DNA of 64,000 nt, taken from an uncultured Lachnospiraceae bacterium. Lineage in GTDB: Bacteria; Bacillota; Clostridia; Lachnospirales; Lachnospiraceae. Positions 1 to 8,177 of the stretch are shown one piece after another. The position numbers and the translations under genes are program-made. The DNA is taken from positions 1-64,000 of the forward strand of contig CAJTUC010000001.1 of the NCBI GenBank assembly GCA_910579395.1, read 5' to 3'. The notes under the pieces were generated by a model, which worked only from the letters and a program-made list of their open reading frames with translations, had not been told where the DNA came from and did not search any database. Numbering within the stretch: the first letter of the stretch is position 1; each line of letters opens with the position of its first letter.

Positions 1-117
1 GCATGGGAAACGGAGCGCAATCGTAATGAGGCTAAAATACAGTGGCATTTCCAAACGGGAGATGCCAGAGAAAAGCTGATATCACTTTATCCGGTAATTT
101 CATCTGTCACCTCATAA
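1..117 (+). mobile_element. IS630-like transposase, 3' end only
   Basis: An open frame enters from the left edge and stops with TAA at 115-117. Its last 39 codons end in a motif of the form KIxWHFQTGDARxKLxxLYP. That resembles the C-terminus of IS630-family transposases (W-x-F-x-T-x-DAR-x-KL-x-x-LYP). The rest of the gene lies outside the window, so family assignment rests on this tail alone. It abuts the truncated Fic gene downstream, which suggests the insertion removed that gene's 5' end. Confidence 0.5.
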
Positions 118-130
118 CAGAGGTGACAGA
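103..130. repeat. 11-bp perfect inverted repeat at transposase stop
   Basis: TCTGTCACCTC (103-113) and GAGGTGACAGA (120-130) are exact reverse complements around a 6-nt loop that contains the transposase stop codon. No U-tract follows, so it is not a clear terminator. It may be part of the insertion sequence end or a translational control hairpin. Confidence 0.5.
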
Positions 131-144
131 TACGCTAAATATCA

Positions 145-837
145 ATGATACAGTACACTAGGCTGAATCCTTACTCTATAAAAGATTTGTTAAAGGCGCA
201 TAAGATAATGATGACTGATCTTGTAAGGGAGGCAGGTACTTTTCGCAGTAAAGGTGTTGGCGTATATGCGGGAACAGAATTGATTCATGCCGGTTCACCG
301 TCCCAGTATGTACCGGAACTGATGCAGGAACTGTTTGCATGGCTGAAAGAGTCGAAATTACATCCACTGGTCAAATCCTGCATTTTTCATTATGAATTTG
401 AATTCATCCATCCGTTTGCTGATGGGAATGGAAGAACGGGAAGGCTGTGGCATACATTGATTCTTGCTAAATGGAAAGAGTTCTTTTTATGGATGCCGAT
501 AGAAACGATTATCTATGAAAGGCAAAAAGAATATTATCAGGCATTAAATGCGGCAAATACAAATGGAGAATCAACAGTATTTGTAAAATTTATGCTTGAG
601 ATTATCAGGGAACTGCTTTTTGAATTAGCAGAAAATGAAACAGTGCATGAAAAAGAAAATATAGAGGGCAGGCTGCTTATGCTGTTGCGGCAGAAGGGAA
701 CACATTCTGCAAGAAGCCTCTCTTTAGAACTTGGCATTTCTGAAAGACAGGTACAAAGATTTCTCAAACAATTAAAGTCTACGGGTACCATTGAACGTAT
801 CGGCGCTAACCGCAACGGAAAGTGGATTGTGCACTGA
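145..837 (+). CDS. Fic family protein, N-terminally truncated
   Basis: This is a Fic (AMPylation) domain protein of 230 codons. The active-site loop HPFADGNGRTGR is at residues 89-100, with the catalytic His and nucleotide-binding residues intact. A C-terminal winged-helix region follows (about residues 165-230). Full-length relatives of this Fic/wHTH type are usually about 320-330 residues and carry an N-terminal helix with an inhibitory (S/T)xxxE(G/N) motif; here the homologous region begins abruptly at LNPYS and that helix is absent. An in-frame stop (136-138) lies just upstream and no good ribosome site precedes the ATG. The transposase remnant ends 28 bases upstream. I read this as a 5'-truncated gene, probably not expressed normally; if it were translated it would lack its built-in inhibitor. 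Confidence 0.8.
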   Translation: MIQYTRLNPYSIKDLLKAHKIMMTDLVREAGTFRSKGVGVYAGTELIHAGSPSQYVPELMQELFAWLKESKLHPLVKSCIFHYEFEFIHPFADGNGRTGRLWHTLILAKWKEFFLWMPIETIIYERQKEYYQALNAANTNGESTVFVKFMLEIIRELLFELAENETVHEKENIEGRLLMLLRQKGTHSARSLSLELGISERQVQRFLKQLKSTGTIERIGANRNGKWIVH

Positions 838-842
838 TAAGG

Positions 843-876
843 ATGTCGTAATAAATGTCGTAATAATGTCGTAATA
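843..876 (+). repeat. Three direct repeats of ATGTCGTAATA
   Basis: ATGTCGTAATA occurs at 843-853, 855-865 and 866-876, directly after the Fic stop codon. In one frame it reads D-V-V-I-N-V-V-I, which resembles repeat linkers seen in some Fic/wHTH proteins. It may be a leftover of an earlier, longer 3' end. No gene is supported in the rest of 838-1053. Confidence 0.45.
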
Positions 877-1053
877 AAACATCAATTTAACCAATAAGGA
901 ACCTATTTTATGAAACAAAGACCCGAATACAACAATATATTAATCGGAAAATTTGAGGCTGGGTTCTCTTATAAAAAAGCAAATCAAATCAAGCATCTCC
1001 ATCCCTGCCCCTGTATAATAAGCACAGGATAGTCAAAGCGAGGTTATTGATGA

Positions 1054-2040
1054 ATGTACGAATGGCATAACAAAATTCAGCTCATGATTAACGAGATAGA
1101 CGCAGGCATCAGAAGGAACGATGACGAAGTGTTATCGCTGAGCCGCCTTTCTGCCCAATTGGGGTATTCTGAATTTTATCTTTCAAGGAAATTCAGAGAA
1201 ATCTCAGGGATGCAGTTCCGGGATTATCTGCGGTATCGGCGGCTGGCGTTTGCGCTGAAAGCACTAAGAGATACGGAAAGCGGGATATTGGATATTGCGC
1301 TGCAGTATGGATTCTCCTCACATGAGGCTTTTACGCGGGCATTCAAGGAAGCCTATGGTGTTACTCCAAGCGAGTATCGCCAGAATCCGGGACCGGTTGT
1401 GCTTCGTACAATCCTGAAACCTTTCGACTGTTACTTATTGGGAATTGAAGGAGCGGGCAGCATGGAAAATTCAATCATGGAAAAATCGGTAAAAGATGTA
1501 AAGACTTATTTTGTAACGATTCCGGCACACAAATTTCTGCACATCAAAAATTATGAGAGCATCGGGTATTATGACTTTTGGCAGAAACAAAGTCTCATTC
1601 CGGGGCAGGACTGTGAGACAATCTGCGGACTGCTTGACAGTATCAAAGGGAAACTGGATGATTTGGGAGGCAGCGAAGCGAACAGCGGAGCAGGTCAGAT
1701 TATGGCATATATCAATGAACCGGACGGAAGGATATGCAGTTGGGGGATTCCGCTGGCGGAATGTTACGGCGTGCGGCTTTCGGCCGATTATAGCGGTGAC
1801 GTACCGCCGCAAATGCTTTTGATCGATGTTCCAGAAGCGGAATATATCGTTTTTGAGCATGGGCCGTTCGATTTTGAAAAAGAAAACTGTCTTGTGGAAG
1901 AAAAAATCGAAATGGCGATGAAGACATTTGATTATGCCGCGTCCGGTTACTGCCTCGATACCGCACCGGGCAGGATTTTCTATTTTTATCATGACCCGGA
2001 ACGGTTCTGGAAGTACGTCAGACCGGTAAAAAAGCTTTAA
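1054..2040 (+). CDS. AraC-family regulator with GyrI-like effector domain
   Basis: A 328-residue transcription factor. The N-terminal part (about residues 8-108) has the two helix-turn-helix motifs of AraC/XylS proteins, ending in the typical F-x-x-x-YGVTPSEYR signature. The C-terminal part (about 115-328) fits a GyrI-like/SOB small-molecule-binding domain, as in Rob- and BltR-type regulators, so it probably senses a hydrophobic or cationic compound. The HTH-first order is the common arrangement for this subclass. A GAGG element lies about 10 bases before the ATG. It is convergent with the following oxidase gene (5-base gap). The regulated target is unknown; the MFS exporter nearby is a reasonable guess only. 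Confidence 0.85.
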   Translation: MYEWHNKIQLMINEIDAGIRRNDDEVLSLSRLSAQLGYSEFYLSRKFREISGMQFRDYLRYRRLAFALKALRDTESGILDIALQYGFSSHEAFTRAFKEAYGVTPSEYRQNPGPVVLRTILKPFDCYLLGIEGAGSMENSIMEKSVKDVKTYFVTIPAHKFLHIKNYESIGYYDFWQKQSLIPGQDCETICGLLDSIKGKLDDLGGSEANSGAGQIMAYINEPDGRICSWGIPLAECYGVRLSADYSGDVPPQMLLIDVPEAEYIVFEHGPFDFEKENCLVEEKIEMAMKTFDYAASGYCLDTAPGRIFYFYHDPERFWKYVRPVKKL

Positions 2041-2045
2041 TTTTT

Positions 2046-2474
2046 TTATTTGGTAAAATCAATTTCATAGCGCGTGCCATGTGAAAGCAGAAGGCCGTCT
2101 TTCAGCCGAATGCACAGAATACAGGTGTTGATATCCTGAAAGTTATTATGCCCGTTATCAATCCATTCGGCAAAGGCGGTTTTTAGCTTTCCGGCGATTT
2201 CCGCATTCTCTTCTTTATGAAAGTATCCCAGATTTATCCCCTCTCCGTGTGCTGTGAACCAGTCGCCCGAAATCGCGGCGAGGGGGTTTTTCTCCAGTTG
2301 TTTCATTTTATTGGAAAGCCCGTAGGTGATTACATAGAAGGCGCCGTTTTCATAATAAGCATTGACATTTCGTACATAGGGAACGCCGTCCTCCACTGTT
2401 GCCAACGCGATAACGGTATCTTTTCCAAAGCGTTCGTTCATGATTTTTCCAGCTTTCTGACTTAATTTTTCCAT
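2046..2474 (-). CDS. Pyridoxamine 5'-phosphate oxidase family protein
   Basis: A 142-residue split-barrel flavin-binding protein of the PNPOx-like superfamily. It shows the expected pattern: an N-terminal helix, T-V-I-A-L-A-T strand, VRNVNAYYENGAFYVITY, then the sequence around KNPLAAISGDWFTAHG. Such proteins bind FMN or related cofactors and often act as nitroreductase-like or antibiotic-modifying enzymes; substrate is not predictable here. An ATG 14 codons further upstream is possible, but the chosen start at 2474 has AAAGGAAA about 8 bases upstream. Confidence 0.8.
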   Translation of the reverse strand: MEKLSQKAGKIMNERFGKDTVIALATVEDGVPYVRNVNAYYENGAFYVITYGLSNKMKQLEKNPLAAISGDWFTAHGEGINLGYFHKEENAEIAGKLKTAFAEWIDNGHNNFQDINTCILCIRLKDGLLLSHGTRYEIDFTK

Positions 2475-2623
2475 AAGAAGGGTTTCCTTTCGATTTTCGC
2501 CTGCGTATTCGGTCATGCTCGCAGATGTGTTTTTGGTGCATCCGGTTTTTCTTTTGCGTCCAGTATACTCTATTGATGGAAAAGAAGCAAGGAATGTGCT
2601 ATACTGATACTATATTGGGCACG

Positions 2624-2644
2624 ATATCTTATATTTGAAGATAT
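2624..2644. promoter_or_regulatory. ATATCTT/AAGATAT inverted repeat
   Basis: A 7-bp inverted repeat with a 7-nt loop in the 376-base gap between the oxidase and the MFS gene. It could be an operator; there is no other support. Confidence 0.3.
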
Positions 2645-2713
2645 ACAGGATTTTGAGGTAAAGTGAGGTGAAAGCATATGTTATGCCATATGTGGATTGA
2701 CATGAGCAGAGAA

Positions 2714-2754
2714 CTCTGTACAAAGTCTAATGACAGGACAAGGTTTGTACAGAG
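2714..2754. promoter_or_regulatory. 11-bp inverted repeat upstream of MFS exporter
   Basis: CTCTGTACAAA (2714-2724) and TTTGTACAGAG (2744-2754) are exact reverse complements separated by 19 bases. A third TTTGTACA lies at 2781-2788, and a TTGACA hexamer at 2697-2702. The spacing and position, 97 bases before the MFS start, suggest an operator pair for a repressor or an attenuator-like hairpin. No adjacent dedicated repressor gene is evident except possibly the AraC-type protein. Confidence 0.5.
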
Positions 2755-2850
2755 GTAAAATGAATTGTCCGACATTGGATTTTGTACATATTTATTCTTT
2801 TATATCAAAATTTATATTTAAAAATAACAGAATAGATTGGAGAAAATTCA

Positions 2851-4131
2851 ATGGAAAATTTTAGAAAATATATCGTTTTATGGTTGAGTCAAAGTGTATC
2901 ACAGCTTGGAAGTTCCATGACTTCCTTTGCGCTTGTTTTGTGGGCTTACGAACAGAGCCGTTCGGCGTTATCTGTTTCGTTACTTTCTTTTTGCAATTAT
3001 GTGCCGTATATTCTGGTCAGTATGTTTGTAGGCGCTTTCGTAGACAGGCACAGGAAAAAGGCGATTATGCTTGCTGCGGACAGCATTGCGGCGGTCGGTT
3101 CGGTGGCGGTTCTGCTTCTTCTGGCTGCAGGGCATCTGGCGGTCTGGAATATTTATATCATCAATGCCGTGATCGGAATCACAACGGCATTTCAGCAGCC
3201 TGCGTCATCGGTCGCGGTGGGAAAACTCGTGCCGAAAGATAAAATATCGAATGTCAGCGGGATGAATTCTTTTTCCCATAATCTGATCGTCGTATTCAGC
3301 CCCATGTTTGCGGCGGCATTGTTTGCGGCGGGAGGGCTTTCACTGATTCTGCTGGTCGATCTGCTGAGTTTCCTGTTCGCATTTTGCGTGTTATTGTTTT
3401 TTATCAGCATACCTGACCAGTTTGTAAAGAAGGAGTATAAATCGCCGTTTGCGGGAATGATGGAAGGGTTCTGTTTCCTGAAAAAGGAAAAGGGGATTTT
3501 CTATATCATGCTCACAATGGCACTGATCAATTTCTTTTCGAGGCTGACTTATGAAAACATATTATCGCCGATGATCCTGGCAAGGAGCGGGGGAAACAGT
3601 CTGACGCTCGGAACGGTAAATGCCTGTATGGGAATTGGCGGCATCATCGGCGGCATTATTGTATCGCTGAAAAAGGAGAGCCGCCATAAGGCGCGTGCAA
3701 TTTATATTTCGGCTTCGCTGTCCTTCCTATTTGGCGACCTGCTGATGGCGGCTGGGCAGAATGGCTTTTGGTGGTCGATAGCTGCGATGGCGGCGAGCAT
3801 TCCGATTCCGTTCATTATGGCGAATCAGAATACGATATTATATAGAAAAGTGCCCGGGGAGATGCAGGGAAGGGTATTTGCGGTGCGGAATGCGGTTCAG
3901 TACAGCACGATACCCATAGGAATCCTTTTGGGCGGATATCTGGCGGATTATGTTTTCGAGCCGTTCATGTGCGCGGAGACGGAATTTACAGCGCTGTTAG
4001 GATTGATTGTAGGAAAAGGCAGTGGAAGCGGTATGGCGGTGATGTTCCTGTGTACGGGTATCTGCGGCTTCACGGTCGGCATTTTGTCCTGCTTCAACCG
4101 TGAGATTCGAAAGCTGAACGACGTATGCTGA
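2851..4131 (+). CDS. MFS transporter, macrolide-efflux (Mef-like) type
   Basis: A 426-residue integral membrane protein with about 12 predicted spans. The N-terminus matches the MFS_3/enterobactin-exporter and MefA-like group, including the loop G-A-F-V-D-R-H-R-K-K-A between spans 2 and 3 (the conserved MFS G-x-x-x-D-R-x-x-R/K-K motif). It probably exports small molecules by proton antiport; substrate unknown. TTGGAG lies about 10 bases before the ATG. The long inverted repeat upstream suggests inducible expression. Confidence 0.85.
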   Translation: MENFRKYIVLWLSQSVSQLGSSMTSFALVLWAYEQSRSALSVSLLSFCNYVPYILVSMFVGAFVDRHRKKAIMLAADSIAAVGSVAVLLLLAAGHLAVWNIYIINAVIGITTAFQQPASSVAVGKLVPKDKISNVSGMNSFSHNLIVVFSPMFAAALFAAGGLSLILLVDLLSFLFAFCVLLFFISIPDQFVKKEYKSPFAGMMEGFCFLKKEKGIFYIMLTMALINFFSRLTYENILSPMILARSGGNSLTLGTVNACMGIGGIIGGIIVSLKKESRHKARAIYISASLSFLFGDLLMAAGQNGFWWSIAAMAASIPIPFIMANQNTILYRKVPGEMQGRVFAVRNAVQYSTIPIGILLGGYLADYVFEPFMCAETEFTALLGLIVGKGSGSGMAVMFLCTGICGFTVGILSCFNREIRKLNDVC

Positions 4132-4240
4132 AAGCGGGGATATCCCGATATAAATTAGAAGAAATGGAAAGAAGAAAAGAATCAGAAGAGAAAAGAGGAA
4201 AAATAGAAGAAATAGAAAAAAGGAAGGCGGGGCAGCAGGT

Positions 4241-5800
4241 ATGGTAAAAACATTTCAGTATGATGAAGTCCCGGTGTTAGAGACGACATCCGGGAAACTC
4301 AAAGGGTATTTTTACGACGGAGAATATATTTTTAAGGGGGTTCCTTATGCGCAGGCAGAAAGGTTCCAAATGCCGGTGGAGGCGAAGTGGGAAGGTATAC
4401 AGGATGCGACGTCTTACGGCTTCGTGTGTCCGCTTTTGGTGCAGGATACACCGCGAGGGGAATTGCTTGTCCCGCATCGTTACTGGCCGCAGGATGAGCA
4501 TTGTCAGAATTTGAATATCTGGACGACGACGCTGGATGAAAAAGCGCAGAAGCCGGTTGTTGTCTGGCTTCACGGCGGCGGCTACTTTGCCGGTTCTTCC
4601 ATTGAGCAGGCGGCTTATGACGGTTTTAATATGTGTATGCTGGGAGATGTGGTTGTGGTATCCATCAATCACCGGCTGAATATTCTCGGCTACCTGGATT
4701 TGTCGCCTTTTGGAGAAAAATATGCCAATTCGGGAAACGCCGGGCATGCGGATATGGTCGCGGCACTGCGGTGGATTCGGAAAAATATTGCTTTGTTCGG
4801 CGGAGACCCCGATAATGTAACGATTTTCGGACAGTCCGGCGGCGGTATGAAAGTTGCCGATCTGATGCAGATTGCGGAGGCTGACGGTCTTTTCCACAAA
4901 GGACTTATAATGAGCGGCGTCGGAAGTGAAGGGCTTCAGCCATCCTGTACGGGAGACGGCCGCGAAATTGTGAGCGCGCTGTTACGGGAACTGAACATCG
5001 GAGAAGATGAGGTCGAAAAACTGGAGACCGTGCCGTATTATGAACTGGCGAAGGCTTATGGAAAGGTCAGTCCGGCGATTGCGGCAAAAGGCGGCTATGT
5101 AGGAAACGCGCCATTGGTGAACGATTATTATAAAGGGTATCCGCTTGGATATGGTCTGCGCGAATGCACCGGCAAAATTCCGGTGATGATCGGTACGGTG
5201 TTCGGAGAATTTTCTTTTGCGCCGGCCATGTTCAATAAGCTGGAACTCAGCGAACAGGAAATGGAAGAAATAATCGGAAAGGTTTATGGAGAGCATACGA
5301 AAGAACTGATGCAGGAATTTGCGCGGGCTTATCCGGGGAAAAATCCGACAGACCTGCTGTACGTTGACAGGGCGATGCGTCAGCCTTCGAAGCAGCTTGC
5401 CAAACTTTTTGTTGAACTTGGAAACGAGAATGTTCATTTATACGATTTTACATTGGAATTTCCGTTCATGCACAACAAAATTGCATGGCACTGCGCGGAT
5501 ATCCCATTCTTTTTCCATAATACGGATAAGGTGGAAATCTGCGGTATGCCCGGCGTGAGCGACAAGCTGGAAGAGCAGATGTTCGGCGCTTTTATGGCGT
5601 TTGTCAGAAGCGGCGACCCGAATTTCGAGAAGCTTCCCGCATGGCCCGGGGTAACTTCTGAGAAAGAGCCGACGATGATTTTTGACAGGGAATGCGAAGT
5701 GCGGATGAACTTTGACGACAAGCTGTATGAGCTGATTGACAGTATCCTGCCGCCGTTCAATCTGGCGGAGCTGACGAAGGAGCAGGATATACAGCACTGA
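4241..5800 (+). CDS. Carboxylesterase family protein (type B)
   Basis: A 519-residue alpha/beta hydrolase of the carboxylesterase/para-nitrobenzyl esterase family. The oxyanion-hole motif HGGGY is near residue 112 and the nucleophile elbow is GQSGG with Ser199. Most family members have GESAGG, so Q and the second G are unusual here. A Glu in GTVFGEFSF and the His in IAWHCADIPFFF are the likely triad partners. There is no signal peptide, so it should be cytoplasmic. An AAGGAAGG-type site precedes the start. The 109 bases before it are almost pure purine. Confidence 0.85.
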   Translation: MVKTFQYDEVPVLETTSGKLKGYFYDGEYIFKGVPYAQAERFQMPVEAKWEGIQDATSYGFVCPLLVQDTPRGELLVPHRYWPQDEHCQNLNIWTTTLDEKAQKPVVVWLHGGGYFAGSSIEQAAYDGFNMCMLGDVVVVSINHRLNILGYLDLSPFGEKYANSGNAGHADMVAALRWIRKNIALFGGDPDNVTIFGQSGGGMKVADLMQIAEADGLFHKGLIMSGVGSEGLQPSCTGDGREIVSALLRELNIGEDEVEKLETVPYYELAKAYGKVSPAIAAKGGYVGNAPLVNDYYKGYPLGYGLRECTGKIPVMIGTVFGEFSFAPAMFNKLELSEQEMEEIIGKVYGEHTKELMQEFARAYPGKNPTDLLYVDRAMRQPSKQLAKLFVELGNENVHLYDFTLEFPFMHNKIAWHCADIPFFFHNTDKVEICGMPGVSDKLEEQMFGAFMAFVRSGDPNFEKLPAWPGVTSEKEPTMIFDRECEVRMNFDDKLYELIDSILPPFNLAELTKEQDIQH

Positions 5801-5900
5801 TGTGGAACAAAGACGCATTGACTTGCAGCTGAGGCGTATTCCGCAGTTTGACGACAGATGGATTTTGGATGAAGTAAATTAATTAAAATGGAGAATGATT

Positions 5901-6335
5901 ATGATAAGAGAAATACAGGATGCGGATTTTGACGGGCTGATGGCATTGTATATGCAGCTTCACGATAATCCGATGCCCGAAAGAACGCCGGAAATGTCTG
6001 CGTTGTGGAAACGGATTCTGGAGGATAAAGACCATCATATCATTGTGGCGGAAAAGGACGGGAAAATTGTATCTTCCTGCGTGTGCGTCATCATTCCGAA
6101 TCTCACGCATGGGCAGCAGCCCTATGCTTTTATAGAAAACGTGATCACGGATGAAAATTACAGAAAGCGCGGATTGGCAACGGCCTGCCTCGATTATGCC
6201 AGAGAAATCGCGGAAAAGGAGCATTGTTATAAAATGATGCTCCTGACCGGCTCCAAGAAGGAGAGCACACTGAATTTTTACAGGCAGGCCGGTTATAACA
6301 GCGAGGATAAGACGGCATTTATTTGCTGGATATGA
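5901..6335 (+). CDS. GNAT family N-acetyltransferase
   Basis: A 144-residue GCN5-related acetyltransferase. The acetyl-CoA-binding motif A is VITDENYRKRGLATACLDYA (R-x-x-G-x-A type), followed by the C-terminal FYRQAGY strand-helix. The acceptor is unknown; small metabolites or drugs are typical. An ATG two codons upstream exists, but GGAG at 5890-5893 has correct spacing to the ATG at 5901. Confidence 0.85.
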   Translation: MIREIQDADFDGLMALYMQLHDNPMPERTPEMSALWKRILEDKDHHIIVAEKDGKIVSSCVCVIIPNLTHGQQPYAFIENVITDENYRKRGLATACLDYAREIAEKEHCYKMMLLTGSKKESTLNFYRQAGYNSEDKTAFICWI

Positions 6336-6376
6336 CACCGATGTCAGTTGTACCGCCCAAACTGGAGCTATTGCTG

Positions 6377-7510
6377 TCAGTTCTTACTCATTAAAATCGG
6401 ATGAAGGTATTCTGTAATGACCTTAGCCGCTCTGGCGTGAGAATTTTCACCGGGGTGCATACGGGAGCCGACTGTGGATTCGGTCGTATTGGGCAGCTGG
6501 AGAAATGCAATGTTGGTATCTCCGGCTGCTTTTTGATAGGTATTCATGGCATCCGTAATGGCGAGTGTCAGGTCGTAGCCCAGCATTCCGTAAGCCCAGA
6601 TGATATGGGATGTCGGATTGTCGCGGCGCAGCATAGAGAGGAAGTCGATGACTGCCTGCTGAAAGCGTAGGATATCTTCCTGACGATAAGTCCCGTCCGG
6701 TTCCTTATGCTGTTTGAAAGTCCGGCCCGTAGCGGGGTCTGTCCATGCAGGCTGGTCAAAGGCGCTGGCATCATTCGTTCCCAGATTGACGATGATGGCA
6801 TCCGGTACCCAACTCTTGAAATCATAAGGCTTCCCGGCGCCCAGTTTTTCGTTCATTTCGCCGGAAACCAGTCCACAGATTTTTTCATAGCAGGAGGGGA
6901 GATTGTGCCTTGGGTCGTTATCCCATCCGCACAGTACGCCCCAGCCGCCCTGCGAGATCAGGCGGTATTCCGCGTTCAGCGCATCGGAGACCATTCTCGC
7001 ATAATCATGGCTTACGCTCATATACATCGGAAGCCAGTCCATATCTTCTTCGGCGCCATAGGTTCCTTCGCCGGAAGTGATGCTGTCACCGATAAATTCC
7101 AGCCTGAAGGGTCTGGCTTTTACGGGAAGAAAAGCTCCGTCGGAGCGGAAGCCTTTTACCAGCAGACGGCAGGCATCATCCTCTGACATGGCCTGAAGTT
7201 CCCGGAAGAACCGGACATTTTTGACGGTATCGGGACTCATGTCTCGGAAAAGGCACAGGGAACAGGTACCGGGCGATAACATTTGTCTGCTCATGAAAGC
7301 GCCGTTTATGGCAGTCCATATCCAGGGCTCATGTACCTCGAAATCGACATCGATGTCGAGCCAAAGTTCGGAGCCCGTTACATTTACTTCGATACCGCTT
7401 CCGTTAAAGAATAAAGGCAGAGGTTCCTGCGTTTCATCGGTCCTTCCGTGAATCTTATAGTGTGCGGCTTCTTTTAAGGTGTATTGTTTCAGGTTTTGAT
7501 TCGGTGTCAT
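6377..7510 (-). CDS. SGNH/GDSL hydrolase, CE2-like esterase
   Basis: A 377-residue protein. The N-terminal about 130 residues form a beta-rich domain and the C-terminal part an SGNH hydrolase with GDSITSGEG (block I Ser), NLGTNDAS (block III Asn) and MHPGENSH (block V region His). The two-domain order resembles carbohydrate esterase family 2 enzymes that remove acetyl groups from polysaccharides. No signal peptide is seen with the start at 7510, which has GGAGG 7 bases upstream. A longer reading to 7612 is open but has no ribosome site. The specific substrate is inference. Confidence 0.8.
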   Translation of the reverse strand: MTPNQNLKQYTLKEAAHYKIHGRTDETQEPLPLFFNGSGIEVNVTGSELWLDIDVDFEVHEPWIWTAINGAFMSRQMLSPGTCSLCLFRDMSPDTVKNVRFFRELQAMSEDDACRLLVKGFRSDGAFLPVKARPFRLEFIGDSITSGEGTYGAEEDMDWLPMYMSVSHDYARMVSDALNAEYRLISQGGWGVLCGWDNDPRHNLPSCYEKICGLVSGEMNEKLGAGKPYDFKSWVPDAIIVNLGTNDASAFDQPAWTDPATGRTFKQHKEPDGTYRQEDILRFQQAVIDFLSMLRRDNPTSHIIWAYGMLGYDLTLAITDAMNTYQKAAGDTNIAFLQLPNTTESTVGSRMHPGENSHARAAKVITEYLHPILMSKN

Positions 7511-7610
7511 GGTGAGTCCTCCGTTCTTGTTATGTAGTCCTTTTGTGATGATTTCCAGATAATGGGTCGTTGTTATCAGTTTAGTTTTTTTCCGTTCTCT
7601 TTGCAATAGC

Positions 7611-7649
7611 AAAATCCTGAAACAGAAAATCCTGAAACAGAAAATCCTG
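7611..7649 (+). repeat. 15-bp tandem repeat, 2.6 copies
   Basis: AAAATCCTGAAACAG occurs at 7611-7625 and 7626-7640, followed by a partial copy (AAAATCCTG) at 7641-7649. It lies between the divergently read CE2-like esterase and the C39-like gene. No function is apparent. Confidence 0.7.
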
Positions 7650-7802
7650 TAATTATTTTGTAATAATGAATATTATGTTCGAGATGTTATCCTTGCAAAT
7701 GTAAACTGTCAGGCGACAAAAATTGTAGAAAAAGTGCTTTGTGAATGGTGTATTTTTTCTTATCCGTATGCAACAATGGATGAATAGATGAGGGAGGTAT
7801 TT

Positions 7803-8177
7803 ATGGAACTGATCAAACAAATCAATTTTACGACCTGCGGACAGGCGTGTATTGCTATGATCGCAGAGAAACCAATTGAAACGGTCATTCAGGATATGAA
7901 AACGGATGGTCCGACGAGTATCGGACAGCTGATAGAGATTCTTGACCGATATGGGATTCCCCATGCGGAAAGAAATACGCGGATATCGAAGAAAAACCCA
8001 CAGCCGTACCCCTTTTCCATACTTACCGTCCATACAAACGAAGGTTATACGCATTGGACGTTATTGTATGACGGTAAGTATTATGACCCGGAATTCGGCA
8101 TCATCGAAGGGGAGTATCCGTTTGGTAAGATTACGTCATTTCTTGGCATTATGACCCACTCGACGCATAATGCCTGA
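7803..8177 (+). CDS. C39-like peptidase domain protein
   Basis: A 124-residue protein with a papain-like/C39-like fold signature: Cys in TTCGQACIAMIAE near the N-terminus, followed by a helix, then H in YTHWTLLYDGKYYDP. Stand-alone C39-like proteins may be peptidases or inactive homologues. No transmembrane region or ABC exporter domain is fused. GGAGG lies 5-6 bases before the ATG at 7803, making this start better than one five codons upstream. Its 3' end overlaps the convergent ABC permease gene by 29 bases. Confidence 0.6.
   Translation: MELIKQINFTTCGQACIAMIAEKPIETVIQDMKTDGPTSIGQLIEILDRYGIPHAERNTRISKKNPQPYPFSILTVHTNEGYTHWTLLYDGKYYDPEFGIIEGEYPFGKITSFLGIMTHSTHNA

Noticed and set aside
910..1035. 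41-codon frame with a weak AAGGAA site between Fic and AraC genes
   Set aside because: It overlaps the likely AraC promoter area, has no recognisable features, and nothing else supports expression.
4277..4897. 206-codon antisense frame inside the esterase gene
   Set aside because: No domain, rich in Arg/His/Ile as expected for a shadow; esterase motifs are clear on the plus strand.
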